From NCBI RefSeq assembly GCF_000439085.1, contig NZ_AUUA01000001.1, positions 248,001 through 312,000 on the forward strand: a stretch of DNA of 64,000 nucleotides, given 5' to 3'. The notes below the pieces were generated by a model. That model had not been told where the DNA came from. It saw only the letters and a program-made list of their open reading frames with translations, and searched no databases. The translations under genes were made by a program, and so were the position numbers. The DNA comes from Leminorella grimontii ATCC 33999 = DSM 5078 (GTDB lineage: Bacteria; Pseudomonadota; Gammaproteobacteria; Enterobacterales; Enterobacteriaceae). Below are positions 43,805 to 50,614 of the stretch, piece after piece; the stretch's first letter is position 1; every line of letters starts with the position of its first letter.

Positions 43805-44017
43805 CTACCTGCCGTAATACCTAGACGGCCAAATTTCCTCCGGTGCGACTCCCAGTGCCCCGGCAATCAGCCTTTCCCCCTTTGGCCAGCGGCGAGCCAG
43901 CGCGTTAGCCAACGTGGTGGACGCCAGCCCCGCGTCGCGAGAGACGGCGGCAAGGGACGTGCCGCGCTTTTTTAATGCTGCGATAACGTCAGCGGAATGC
44001 CAGTCCTGCGGTTTCAT
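43805..44017 (-). CDS. Nlp/Ner-family HTH regulator
   Basis: A 70-residue DNA-binding protein. DWHSADVIAALKKRGTSLAA and STTLANALARRWPKGERLIA followed by IWPSRYYGR match E. coli Nlp (SfsB) and phage Mu Ner, lambda-type HTH regulators. Its ATG overlaps the stop of the upstream 153-residue gene in an ATGA arrangement, so the two are translationally coupled. No Mu-like prophage genes are nearby. The 280 bases between this gene and the AraC-type gene (43525-43804) hold no supported gene. Confidence 0.8.
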   Translation of the reverse strand: MKPQDWHSADVIAALKKRGTSLAAVSRDAGLASTTLANALARRWPKGERLIAGALGVAPEEIWPSRYYGR

Positions 44018-44475
44018 AGCTCACCTCCATGAACGGGAACGATCCCATTGGCCGTACGCACCCAGCGCGGGGCTTTAAGCTCCGCCGCGAGGTAGCAGAC
44101 CAGCCCAAACAGCAGGTCCGACAGCGTTTGCTCCACGTCGTGCGGCAACTCCCGGTTGGCCAGAATCTGCGCCAGCGCAAGGCAGTAGTCGCACAGCTGC
44201 CCCGTATCGGGCTCAAAGCGAGGATAAGCAAGGGGATAGCTATTAGTAATAAACTGTGATTCCAGATGGCGGGGGATCGGGTCGTTTTGCGTATCTTTGA
44301 GCCACGTGAGGCAGGCGATGAGGCGCTCGCAAAACGCGGCGCGCAGCACCGGAAAGTCCAACTCCGCCTGGGCTTCGGCGTACAGTTCGCAGCGGTCGGC
44401 CAGGGTGGTGAAATCGACGTTAGGATTTAGAAAGAGAGAAAGTAACGGGTGAGTTTGGGTTGGGGTAGTAGCCAT
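44014..44475 (-). CDS. Hypothetical protein coupled to the Nlp-like regulator
   Basis: A 153-residue soluble, mostly helical protein of unknown family. It has several cysteines (RCELYAEA, FCERLIACL, LCDYCLALA) and no signal peptide. AGAGG precedes the ATG. It overlaps the Nlp-like gene by four bases, implying joint expression. The pairing looks like a phage-derived or autoregulated two-gene unit, but I recognise no domain. Confidence 0.6.
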   Translation of the reverse strand: MATTPTQTHPLLSLFLNPNVDFTTLADRCELYAEAQAELDFPVLRAAFCERLIACLTWLKDTQNDPIPRHLESQFITNSYPLAYPRFEPDTGQLCDYCLALAQILANRELPHDVEQTLSDLLFGLVCYLAAELKAPRWVRTANGIVPVHGGEL

Positions 44476-44855
44476 AGGGCAGCCTCTGGTAAGTAGAATA
44501 TGGAACCACCAACGAAGCGGTCAATCTCGTGGGTGGTGAACTGAACGGGGTTGACCTTACCAGCCTTACCAGACACTGGCGCACCTTACGATGCCCTCGC
44601 CCAGCTCACCATAGAGTGAAGAAGCGTGAGTATATCGCTTCCAAAGCTGGACACACGATATAGAAAGACGCAAATGCACCGTCTGTTGCTGATAAGAATG
44701 ATACAGGAGGTCAATCCCGTGGCCTGATTTTGCAGGCACGACGCGACAATACTGCGGCTAATAATTCGCAGCAATAAAAGGAATTAAATGTCTGGAGATG
44801 TCTCGCAAAATAATAGATCGCAGGCAGGTTTTGGGAGTAGCGTCTCCTAATTTAG
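44476..44855. other. Non-coding stretch at the left edge of the Rhs graveyard
   Basis: No supported gene in these 380 bases. GC content falls from left to right, marking the entry into the AT-rich toxin-remnant region. A short ORF at 44586-44774 (minus) shows no ribosome-binding site or recognisable sequence. Confidence 0.5.
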
Positions 44856-45029
44856 AATAGCACAAATAACAGAATACCTAATTGGACACAATATGAAGAG
44901 TATTTAGCTGCCAGGATGAAACTTGTTTTTAAACTAGGAAAGAGACCCGGTCTTAAATAAAGATTAGAAGAGATGGAGAGAGTTAGACGTGATTACCCTG
45001 AGCTACCTCAGGGGAAGAATCCTTTTTGA
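44856..45029 (+). pseudogene. C-terminal remnant of a polymorphic (Rhs-type) toxin
   Basis: One frame reads WTQYEEYLAARMKLVFKLG then KRPGLK, a TAA at 44958-44960, and in the same frame RLEEMERVRRDYPELPQGK then NPF and TGA at 45027. The text continues across the stop as one helical, basic toxin tail, so this is a nonsense-broken remnant. It lacks the Rhs core and a start. The following small gene begins 9 bases later, as an immunity gene would. Confidence 0.55.
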
Positions 45030-45038
45030 GGTAATGAT

Positions 45039-45233
45039 ATGTGTGAAAAAAATATAAAAAAGATGAACTCGTATGAAGTCCTTAGATTGTATAGGGATGG
45101 AATTGATTTTATGTGCCCATATTGTAAGTTACGGTTAGTTTCAATACCCGAAAATATTTCTGATAGGAGAAATGCTTTTGGACTACATTGTCCCAAAAAC
45201 GATAGTCATTTTTTTATTATAACAAAAAAATAA
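45039..45233 (+). CDS. Small zinc-ribbon protein, putative immunity protein
   Basis: A 64-residue protein with CPYC and a later HCPKND, a probable zinc-binding knuckle. GAGG precedes the ATG. It is a clear paralogue of the 86-residue protein at 47758-48018 (shared MNSYEVLR, DF-CP-C, IPEN--DR, GL-CPKN). It directly follows a toxin-tail remnant, so I infer it is, or was, the cognate immunity protein. No formal family was recognised. Confidence 0.6.
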   Translation: MCEKNIKKMNSYEVLRLYRDGIDFMCPYCKLRLVSIPENISDRRNAFGLHCPKNDSHFFIITKK

Positions 45234-45254
45234 CACATTCAGAGGTGACGATAG

Positions 45255-46091
45255 CAGAGTCAGAGCAACGAGCGCCACTGGCAGACGTTCCTGTATGAAC
45301 CGGGAAGCCACCGCCCGCTGGCGCTGATTGACGGCAACAAACTTACCCTGCCGAAATATCTGGAATCGAAAGTCTACTGGTATCACAATGACCACCTCGG
45401 CACGCCGCACTGCCTGACGAACATCAACGGCGAAGGGGTGTACCGCTGCCAGTTCGATGCCTACGGCAATCTGGTGGAAGAAGAGACGTCCACCTACTGG
45501 CAGACCGGCGAACGGTTGATAAGCTTCTGCAATCCGCTGCGCTTTCAGGGCCAGTACGAGGATGAGGAGTCCGGGCTCTTTTATAATCTGAACAGATATT
45601 ATCAGCCGGAACTGGGGCGGTATATTACGCCTGACCCGATAGGGCTGATGGGTGGATATAACCCATATGCTTATGTACATAACCCGAATAATTGGATAGA
45701 TCCGCTTGGACTAGCGACGTGCCCTCCTGTAGGCAATGATGGCTATAAGTTCTCTTTTGGCTCACTTCGCCATATCTTAAGAAGACACTCTCCTCATGTT
45801 GGTCCTCCTAAGCAAGAACCATATGCATCAATGAAGCCTAAAAGGCAAAAAAGGTTCGCCATTCCCATCGGAGTGGAGCAATAGAGATATTGCGCATGCT
45901 ACAGTGGAGGTTGCTAATAACCCTGCAAATCAAGTCATTTCTAATAGGGAAGGGTTCTTTGGTAAGGTATTTGAAGGCACATCGACCCAAAATGGGGTAA
46001 CACAGAAAATACGTGTTATTAAGACCATGTTGATCCGCATATTGGTGGTACTGGTCCAGGTGTTATTACATCTAGTATTCCAATTAAATAA
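45255..46091 (+). pseudogene. Rhs C-terminal tip with frameshifted toxin domain
   Basis: The frame opens without a start codon into conserved Rhs core (WQTFLYEPGSHRPLALIDG, WYHNDHLGTPHCLTNINGEG, FDAYGNLVEE, GLFYNLNRYYQPELGRYITP, DPIGL) and then a variable toxin (FSFGSLRHILRRHSPHVGPP). The frame stops at 45884. An extra A in the run near 45848-45853 throws the text into another frame (PFPSEWSNRDIAHATVEVAN to TQKIRVI). A missing A near 46022 returns it to the first frame (DHVDPHIGGTGPGVITSS), ending TAA 46089. Repaired, it is a complete tip. The toxin may be an RNase-like domain, but this is a guess. Confidence 0.75.
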
Positions 46092-46101
46092 GAGATGGTT
46101 G

Positions 46102-46473
46102 ATGAAATATACTACATGTCAAAATTGTTATTCTAGCTATGAGTCGGATCTGGAAAGATGTCCAGATTGTAATGCATCTCAAGGTGAAAAAGATGATGGG
46201 TTAATAGTTTTTACAGAAGAAGCTCGCTCTGAAATATCACGGCTTGGCGGAATTGTGTATGATGTTATCCATCTTCCTGAAGAGCGCTATTTAATTCCAT
46301 GTGAGTGGGGAGTGCTTCTTTATAATAATGCCAAAAAGTCTTTTTGGCATTACCTCTGTGGAATTGTTGATGCGGTTGTGGTTAATGAATATGTGGAGAT
46401 CACACATGGAGATAAGAGAGACTATCTGACACTTGATGATGGAAGATTAGTTAAAAGGGAGAATGTTGGCTAA
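46102..46473 (+). CDS. Putative immunity protein with N-terminal zinc ribbon
   Basis: A 123-residue acidic protein beginning MKYTTCQNCYSSYESDLERC with CQNC and CPDC, a zinc-ribbon pair, followed by an alpha/beta domain. It starts 11 bases after the repaired toxin stop, the usual place of an immunity gene. The frame is open upstream to 45904 only because it reads the shifted toxin segment. Intact when its toxin is broken, it could persist as an orphan immunity gene. Confidence 0.6.
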   Translation: MKYTTCQNCYSSYESDLERCPDCNASQGEKDDGLIVFTEEARSEISRLGGIVYDVIHLPEERYLIPCEWGVLLYNNAKKSFWHYLCGIVDAVVVNEYVEITHGDKRDYLTLDDGRLVKRENVG

Positions 46474-46487
46474 CTCTCTTCTGGCGT

Positions 46488-46512
46488 GGAATGATCCTAT
46501 CAGGATCATTCC
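46488..46512 (+). terminator. Hairpin after the immunity gene
   Basis: GGAATGATCCT (46488-46498), loop ATC, AGGATCATTCC (46502-46512): a perfect 11-bp stem 15 bases past the stop. The following TGCTAATTATT is only weakly U-rich. Confidence 0.55.
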
Positions 46513-46548
46513 TGCTAATTATTAAATGTCAGTGCACATACAACTCTG

Positions 46549-46668
46549 TTAAATCTGAATAACCACCTGATCAGGCATCACGCTGATCGCCAGCGGTTGC
46601 TCGGTAAGGTTACACTGCGTCAGCCAGTCCCCCGCCAGATACAGCTCACGACCCGTTGGGTCTGACAT
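46549..46668 (-). pseudogene. SymE-like toxin remnant, antisense to the Rhs remnants
   Basis: On the minus strand ATG 46668 opens a 39-codon frame containing ELYLAGDWLTQCNL and QPLAISVMPDQVVIQI, then TAA. This is the core of SymE/SymE-like proteins ('LxGxWLxxaGf...g..v.v.v....ivi'), which are often found next to Rhs loci. The family's C-terminal helix is missing and the upstream part is replaced, so it is a fragment. A separate fragment of such a helix lies at 49100-49189. Confidence 0.5.
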
Positions 46669-46757
46669 GTGGAAAGATTGACGGAAATATTGATCCAAAA
46701 GATGTTCGATATATGCAAAGTTCTATAAAAAACCAAACGGGGAAATATACCGTTTGA
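46668..46757 (+). pseudogene. N-terminal remnant of a ParB-like nuclease Rhs toxin
   Basis: One frame reads GNIDPKDVRYMQSSIKNQTG then KYTV and stops at TGA 46755. 'I.pkdVRYMQSSIKNQTG.YTVLGNA' is, to my knowledge, the start of a common ParB/Srx-like nuclease tip of Rhs proteins. Only the first about 25 residues survive, then the sequence switches to the tail of a different toxin. This looks like a recombination joint between tips. Confidence 0.5.
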
Positions 46758-47208
46758 GTATGATGCAGCAGCTGATGCAGCCTATGCCAGAATAAGACTA
46801 TCCCAAATGGATGATATTCCAACAGTTGCTCAAAATACAGGTTTATCAACAGAGGAAGTTACAACTTTAAAAAAACATATATTCTACGGCAGGCATGAAT
46901 ATCCAATAGCAACCGATGAAGGCCCTTTAATAGTCATAGGAAGATTTGAAGCCGATGATAAAATCGCTTATACCTAGGAAATGGCTCAGAAGCAGGAGTT
47001 AACTGATGCTCAAAAATCGTGGTTTAGACAACTTGCCAATCATGAGTTAGGTGAGCGATATTTAATGGGGCAAGGGATTCCATATCGCAGGATTGAATCA
47101 TGGAACTTAACAATAAAGAGATTCGATACTCCCCCTTCTGGAGCCCAGGATCTGGCACCTACACAGCCAGGTTTTGGTATATATCCTGGATATTCACCAA
47201 AATTTTAA
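46729..47208 (+). pseudogene. Polymorphic toxin tail with in-frame stop
   Basis: From about 46750 a frame reads PFEYDAAADAAYARIRLSQM, DDIPTVAQNTGLSTEEVTTL and so on to DKIAYT, then TAG at 46975-46977. It continues without a shift as EMAQKQELTDAQKSWFRQLA and NHELGERYLMGQG to the stop at 47206. The two halves form one coherent toxin domain of about 150 residues, rich in conserved-looking H, E and R (HHEL-like NHELGER). The single nonsense codon and missing Rhs core make it a remnant. Homologues sit in many Rhs tips; activity is unknown. Confidence 0.6.
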
Positions 47209-47219
47209 GGTATTGATAT

Positions 47220-47708
47220 ATGTTTAATAATATGAAAAAAGCAACAATGCGCGCATTGAGAATTGAGCATATAGAAAAATACGATGATATTCCTGATGTT
47301 AATTTTTTTCTTATCCGTGAATATTTTCGGCGAGTCGCCATTATGTTCTCTTTTTTAGAGGGGAAACATACCCCATCACCTAGGTTTGATTGCTGCCGTA
47401 TTCTCGGCATTGAATGCCAGCAAAGTATAGGTATGGAGATAGATAAATTACGTTCGACGTTAATTGAAAAAACAGGTAATGCATATATTGCTGCATATTT
47501 AATAGAGTATATAAAGTGGAATTATTTTATTGATTTAAAAAATGCTATTGCAGTTAAAAATAGAGATGTTTTTGAACCCTTGATAAGGATTTTCGAGAAT
47601 GGTTGTACAATTGGCTTCCACCATGGTGAATTTATGGTTGGTAAATATTCTCTAGGTAAAATAAATGTGGCAAAAGAAATAACGAACAAACCATTTATCT
47701 TCACTTAG
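47220..47708 (+). CDS. Putative immunity protein of the preceding toxin
   Basis: A 162-residue AT-rich, helical protein with no signal peptide (MFNNMKKATMRALRIEHIEK at the start; ENGCTIGFHHGEFMVGKYS near the end). It begins 12 bases after the broken toxin tail with AAGG upstream, as expected of a cognate immunity gene. I do not recognise the family. Confidence 0.55.
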   Translation: MFNNMKKATMRALRIEHIEKYDDIPDVNFFLIREYFRRVAIMFSFLEGKHTPSPRFDCCRILGIECQQSIGMEIDKLRSTLIEKTGNAYIAAYLIEYIKWNYFIDLKNAIAVKNRDVFEPLIRIFENGCTIGFHHGEFMVGKYSLGKINVAKEITNKPFIFT

Positions 47709-47757
47709 AATTTACAAAAAAAGTATAGAGGAAGAAGTCTTTAAACAGAGGGTTACC

Positions 47758-48018
47758 ATGAGCGTGAATGATAATATTAGAAAGATGAATTCCTATGAAG
47801 TCTTAAGGAAATTTAGATCTGGAGAGGATTTTATATGTCCACTTTGCCGTATACCTTTGCAAACAATACCAGAAAATGCAATTGATAGACAATCTGTTTT
47901 GGGGCTTTATTGCCCCAAAAATAGTAACCATTTCTCTATATATACGGAGGGAGATAGAATAAACCAAGGCAGAGAAAATATTAAAAGCATTGTCTCAAAT
48001 AAAGAAAATAAAAGATAA
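47758..48018 (+). CDS. Zinc-ribbon paralogue of the 45039 gene, putative orphan immunity protein
   Basis: An 86-residue protein sharing MNSYEVLR, G-DF-CP-C, TIPEN--DR and GLYCPKN with the protein at 45039-45233, plus about 20 extra C-terminal residues. Two CxxC-like pairs suggest a zinc ribbon. No matching toxin precedes it; an unrelated immunity gene does. Accumulated orphan immunity genes are known at Rhs loci. Confidence 0.55.
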   Translation: MSVNDNIRKMNSYEVLRKFRSGEDFICPLCRIPLQTIPENAIDRQSVLGLYCPKNSNHFSIYTEGDRINQGRENIKSIVSNKENKR

Positions 48019-48025
48019 CCATTAA

Positions 48026-48634
48026 CTGGTCGGCACGCCGCACAGCCTGACGAACATCAACGGCGAGGAGGTGTACCGCTGCCAGTTTGATGCCTACGGC
48101 AATCTGGTGGAAGAAGATATAGCCACCCACTGGCAGACCGGCGAACGGTTGATAAGCTTCCGCAATCCGCTGCGCTTTCAGGGGCAGTACGAGGATGAGG
48201 AGTCCGGGCTCTTTTACAATCTGAACAGGTATTATCAGCCGGACCCGATAGGGCTGAGAGGCGGGTTAAACTTATATGCGTATGCGTCTAATCCACTCTC
48301 TTGGATAGATCCATTAGGATTAGCTGGATGTAATGCTCAACAACGCCGCAATATATCTGATTTACGAAATGGTAAAGGTGTCACGGTTAGAAGTGTTGAT
48401 GAAGCAAGAGCGTTATTAGATAACATGCCGGATCTTAGACCTAATGTTGACAATTTCCCTGCAAGGTCTGGTGAGCTTTATAGTGGTACTAAATTCAGTG
48501 ATGTATGGAAACAACCAGCGGGAATATATCGGGGTGATTTATATAATATGAAAAATCCATTACACGATAATAATCCGCACTATAATATTATCTTTGGTGA
48601 TGGTACTAAAGCTGGGATAATTATCGTTCCTTAG
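48026..48634 (+). pseudogene. Second Rhs tip with toxin domain, core truncated
   Basis: The frame begins inside Rhs core (VGTPHSLTNINGEEVYRCQF, SGLFYNLNRYYQPDPIGLRG) and has no start of its own apart from internal codons. Compared with the tip at 45255 it lacks the eight residues ELGRYITP between YYQP and DPIGL, a clean 24-base deletion in the most conserved part. The toxin domain (VRSVDEARALLDNMPDLRPN; YRGDLYNMKNPLHDNNPHYN) is intact to its stop. Without the core and with the deletion it cannot work as an Rhs protein, although it could donate its tip by recombination. Confidence 0.7.
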
Positions 48635-48644
48635 TGAGGTTTAC

Positions 48645-49016
48645 ATGAGAAATACAATAGATAATAGTATGTTAGGCTCAATACCATTGGTGGAAAGGAC
48701 CATTGAATCGTCTGGAAACGAACTATTTATTACATATAACATAATTGATGATTTAAATTTCGATATTACACTCAAGAAAACTTATCATTCTTATGAACAA
48801 TTGGAAAATTCAGTCGTGGTCTTTTTATCTGATGAAAAAAAGCACAATGAAGAGATATTAAAATGGAGTGATGACTTTTCCATTAAGCAGAAGAAAGCAA
48901 AAAAAGAATTGTTTTTAAGATTTGATACCGGTCGATTATTCTTGCCCGATAATGGAGAAGGTTTTATTTTTGATGGAGATGTCAATCATATGAGAACGTG
49001 GATAGATAAACTATAG
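48645..49016 (+). CDS. Putative immunity protein of the second Rhs tip
   Basis: A 123-residue protein of unknown family, AT-rich and lysine-rich (starts MRNTIDNSMLGSIPLVER). GAGG six bases before ATG 48645 and a gap of only 10 bases after the toxin stop support a cognate immunity role. A terminator follows. Confidence 0.6.
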   Translation: MRNTIDNSMLGSIPLVERTIESSGNELFITYNIIDDLNFDITLKKTYHSYEQLENSVVVFLSDEKKHNEEILKWSDDFSIKQKKAKKELFLRFDTGRLFLPDNGEGFIFDGDVNHMRTWIDKL

Positions 49017-49044
49017 AACCTTTTGTACTATTTATTTTCATAAA

Positions 49045-49075
49045 CTGGGGAGATATTAAATCTTCCCGGCTTTTT
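49045..49075 (+). terminator. Terminator after the second Rhs immunity gene
   Basis: CTGGGGAGAT (49045-49054) pairs, with two G-U pairs, with ATCTTCCCGG (about 49060-49069), followed by CTTTTTATTG. It lies 28 bases past the stop. Confidence 0.6.
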
Positions 49076-49099
49076 ATTGTTTAATCTCCGTGTAGTCCA

Positions 49100-49189
49100 C
49101 TAACCCAGCACATCCTTAATCCCCTTAACCACCTGTTCAGCCTGATAAAGTTGTTCTCTCAGCTCCTGCGCCTCGTTACAGTACTGGCG
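49100..49189 (-). pseudogene. Second antisense remnant, SymE-type C-terminal helix
   Basis: On the minus strand 29 codons read RQYCNEAQELREQLYQAEQV then VKGIKDVLG and TAG. A charged helix ending VVKGIKDVL is, in my recollection, typical of the C-terminus of Rhs-linked SymE proteins. It ends abruptly at 49189, where a plus-strand Rhs remnant begins. Because it lies at higher coordinates than the other SymE piece (46549), the two cannot be halves of one gene split by insertion. Confidence 0.4.
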
Positions 49190-49246
49190 GGAGGATTAAA
49201 CCTCCAGGCGTATGTGCAAAAATATATTACCCCAGCTGTTGCTTAA
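49190..49246 (+). pseudogene. Rhs core remnant (GGLNL motif)
   Basis: The frame reads GGLNLQAYVQKYITPAVA then TAA, the piece of Rhs core just after DPIGL (compare RGGLNLYAYASNP at 48270). It starts exactly where the antisense SymE remnant stops. A few toxin residues (RAGTYDADFTRRGD-stop) appear just before the immunity gene at 49355. Confidence 0.5.
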
Positions 49247-49354
49247 CATAGTGGGGGATTTTAGAAAGCAGTCGTTAGTGTTAAAAATTTAAGAAGCAAA
49301 GGGACAAGAGCTGGAACTTATGATGCCGATTTCACTCGAAGAGGTGATTAATGA

Positions 49355-49801
49355 ATGAAATACTCATATAGAATAACTAAATATGCTCAAACCGATGAGC
49401 TGGATAATTTATGCTCATCTTCGAGCGAATGGACTAGCTTTTATGATATAGGCTGTAAGGTAACAGAGGATGAATATAAAAAAGTTGAAGGGAGATATAT
49501 TGATTATATTCTGGATGCTTGTAATTTCCTTGGTGTAAAATCACTAAAAATTCAGGGGCTGGAACTGAATAATGATGAATGTCCTTATGTTGAAGGTGGC
49601 GCGATACCGCTTGGTGAACTTAAAGCGGTTGTTCAATCGATATTAAGAGAAGATATATGGTGCAAGCTTATATCCGATGAGTGTGAGTTTCATTTTGGTT
49701 ATGATTTCTACATGTATTTTTTATGTAATACTTGCCCTGAAAAATCTATAGATAAAATAAAAACGGAACTTACTGTTCAAAGATATAAGTCCCCATACTG
49801 A
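49355..49801 (+). CDS. Putative orphan immunity protein
   Basis: A 148-residue acidic protein starting MKYSYRITKYAQTDELDNL, with several cysteines and an alpha/beta character. It is preceded by GAGGTGA and by the short toxin tail remnant RAGTYDADFTRRGD, whose stop TAA lies eight bases before its start. The position implies an immunity gene whose toxin has been deleted. I do not recognise the family. Confidence 0.55.
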   Translation: MKYSYRITKYAQTDELDNLCSSSSEWTSFYDIGCKVTEDEYKKVEGRYIDYILDACNFLGVKSLKIQGLELNNDECPYVEGGAIPLGELKAVVQSILREDIWCKLISDECEFHFGYDFYMYFLCNTCPEKSIDKIKTELTVQRYKSPY

Positions 49802-50137
49802 AGATAAGAGCCAGGAAACCCCCTTTAAATCTTTGAGGTCTTGCTATCTGATATTATGCCTACGGGAACATGCTGGAAGAACTGCTGTGGTAGGGAGTAA
49901 ACCATTATCTTTCTATGGTAGCTGTGCAGCATACAAGCACAATACACCTCCTCTAAAACCTTCATCGTCGCACCCCGCCCGGCCTCAAATTCCGCCCCAG
50001 CCAGTCGCCCTTTGGGTGCTGAATGGAGCTATGTGAGTAATCGCGGACCAATGTGGCTTGACGGTCCTCATTCCGGGTGCTGACGCATCCACCCCGCGAG
50101 ATTTACCACCAACCCCTCCCTACAAAAAGCCCCCCAG
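49802..50137. other. Right edge of the Rhs graveyard, no intact gene
   Basis: These 336 bases hold no supported gene. At 49855-49893 a frame reads YAYGNMLEELLW-stop, resembling the Rhs core motif DAYGNLLEE and probably another scrap. From about 49960 base composition returns to the GC-rich chromosomal type. Confidence 0.4.
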
Positions 50138-50614
50138 CTACTTAGGCACAACCGGAAAATAAACCTCCGTCACCAGCGCCTCAGCCGCCGTGGTGCGCGG
50201 ATTATTCAAATAGACCTCAAACGACGGCATATTGGCGCGCAGGTAGTCGCTTTGCGGCAGCCATTCCTGATAGAACCGTTGATAAACGGGCTCCAGCGCC
50301 TCATAGGGGCCAACGTGTCGATACTTGGCGTAGCAGCCGCCGAGCAGCTCGACGGGTTCGATAAGCTCCGACATTTGCTCGTCGGCCAACGGGCCGTCGA
50401 GCTGTAGGCAGGCGTCGGAGCGGCAGCGCTCGGGGCGTTCGACCTTTGGATTGTCGTAATAGACAGCAATAGCGCACAGCGTTCGCGACTCCAGCCCTTC
50501 GGCCTGAGCCCAGCGCCACAGCTCGTCGAACGCCCTGTATATCTCGTTATAGGGGCCGCAGTGGCGTATGCCATAAACGGTGAGGGTGGTTCGGGTCTCA
50601 ATCGTGATGTTCAC
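50138..50614 (-). CDS. GyrI/SbmC-like small-molecule-binding protein
   Basis: A 158-residue single-domain GyrI-like protein (TVYGIRHCGPYNEIYRAF; YAKYRHVGPYEALEPVYQ; FEVYLNNP). E. coli SbmC/GyrI protects gyrase from toxins; many homologues bind or hydrolyse small cations. It begins with GTG at 50614, whose last two bases fall in the malQ stop (GTGA), with GGGGA upstream, so it is translated as the last gene of the glycogen operon. It is a close paralogue of the C-terminal domain of the AraC-type protein at 42643-43524. A glycogen-related function is not apparent. Confidence 0.85.
   Translation of the reverse strand: MNITIETRTTLTVYGIRHCGPYNEIYRAFDELWRWAQAEGLESRTLCAIAVYYDNPKVERPERCRSDACLQLDGPLADEQMSELIEPVELLGGCYAKYRHVGPYEALEPVYQRFYQEWLPQSDYLRANMPSFEVYLNNPRTTAAEALVTEVYFPVVPK

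Noticed and set aside
46549-49189. One symE gene split in two by insertion of Rhs toxin/immunity DNA.
   Set aside because: Both pieces are on the minus strand, but the N-terminal piece lies at lower coordinates than the C-terminal piece, the wrong order for a simple insertion.
49833-50036. A 67-codon ORF at the right end of the Rhs region.
   Set aside because: No ribosome-binding site, low-complexity proline-rich product, and it overlaps an apparent Rhs core scrap in another frame.
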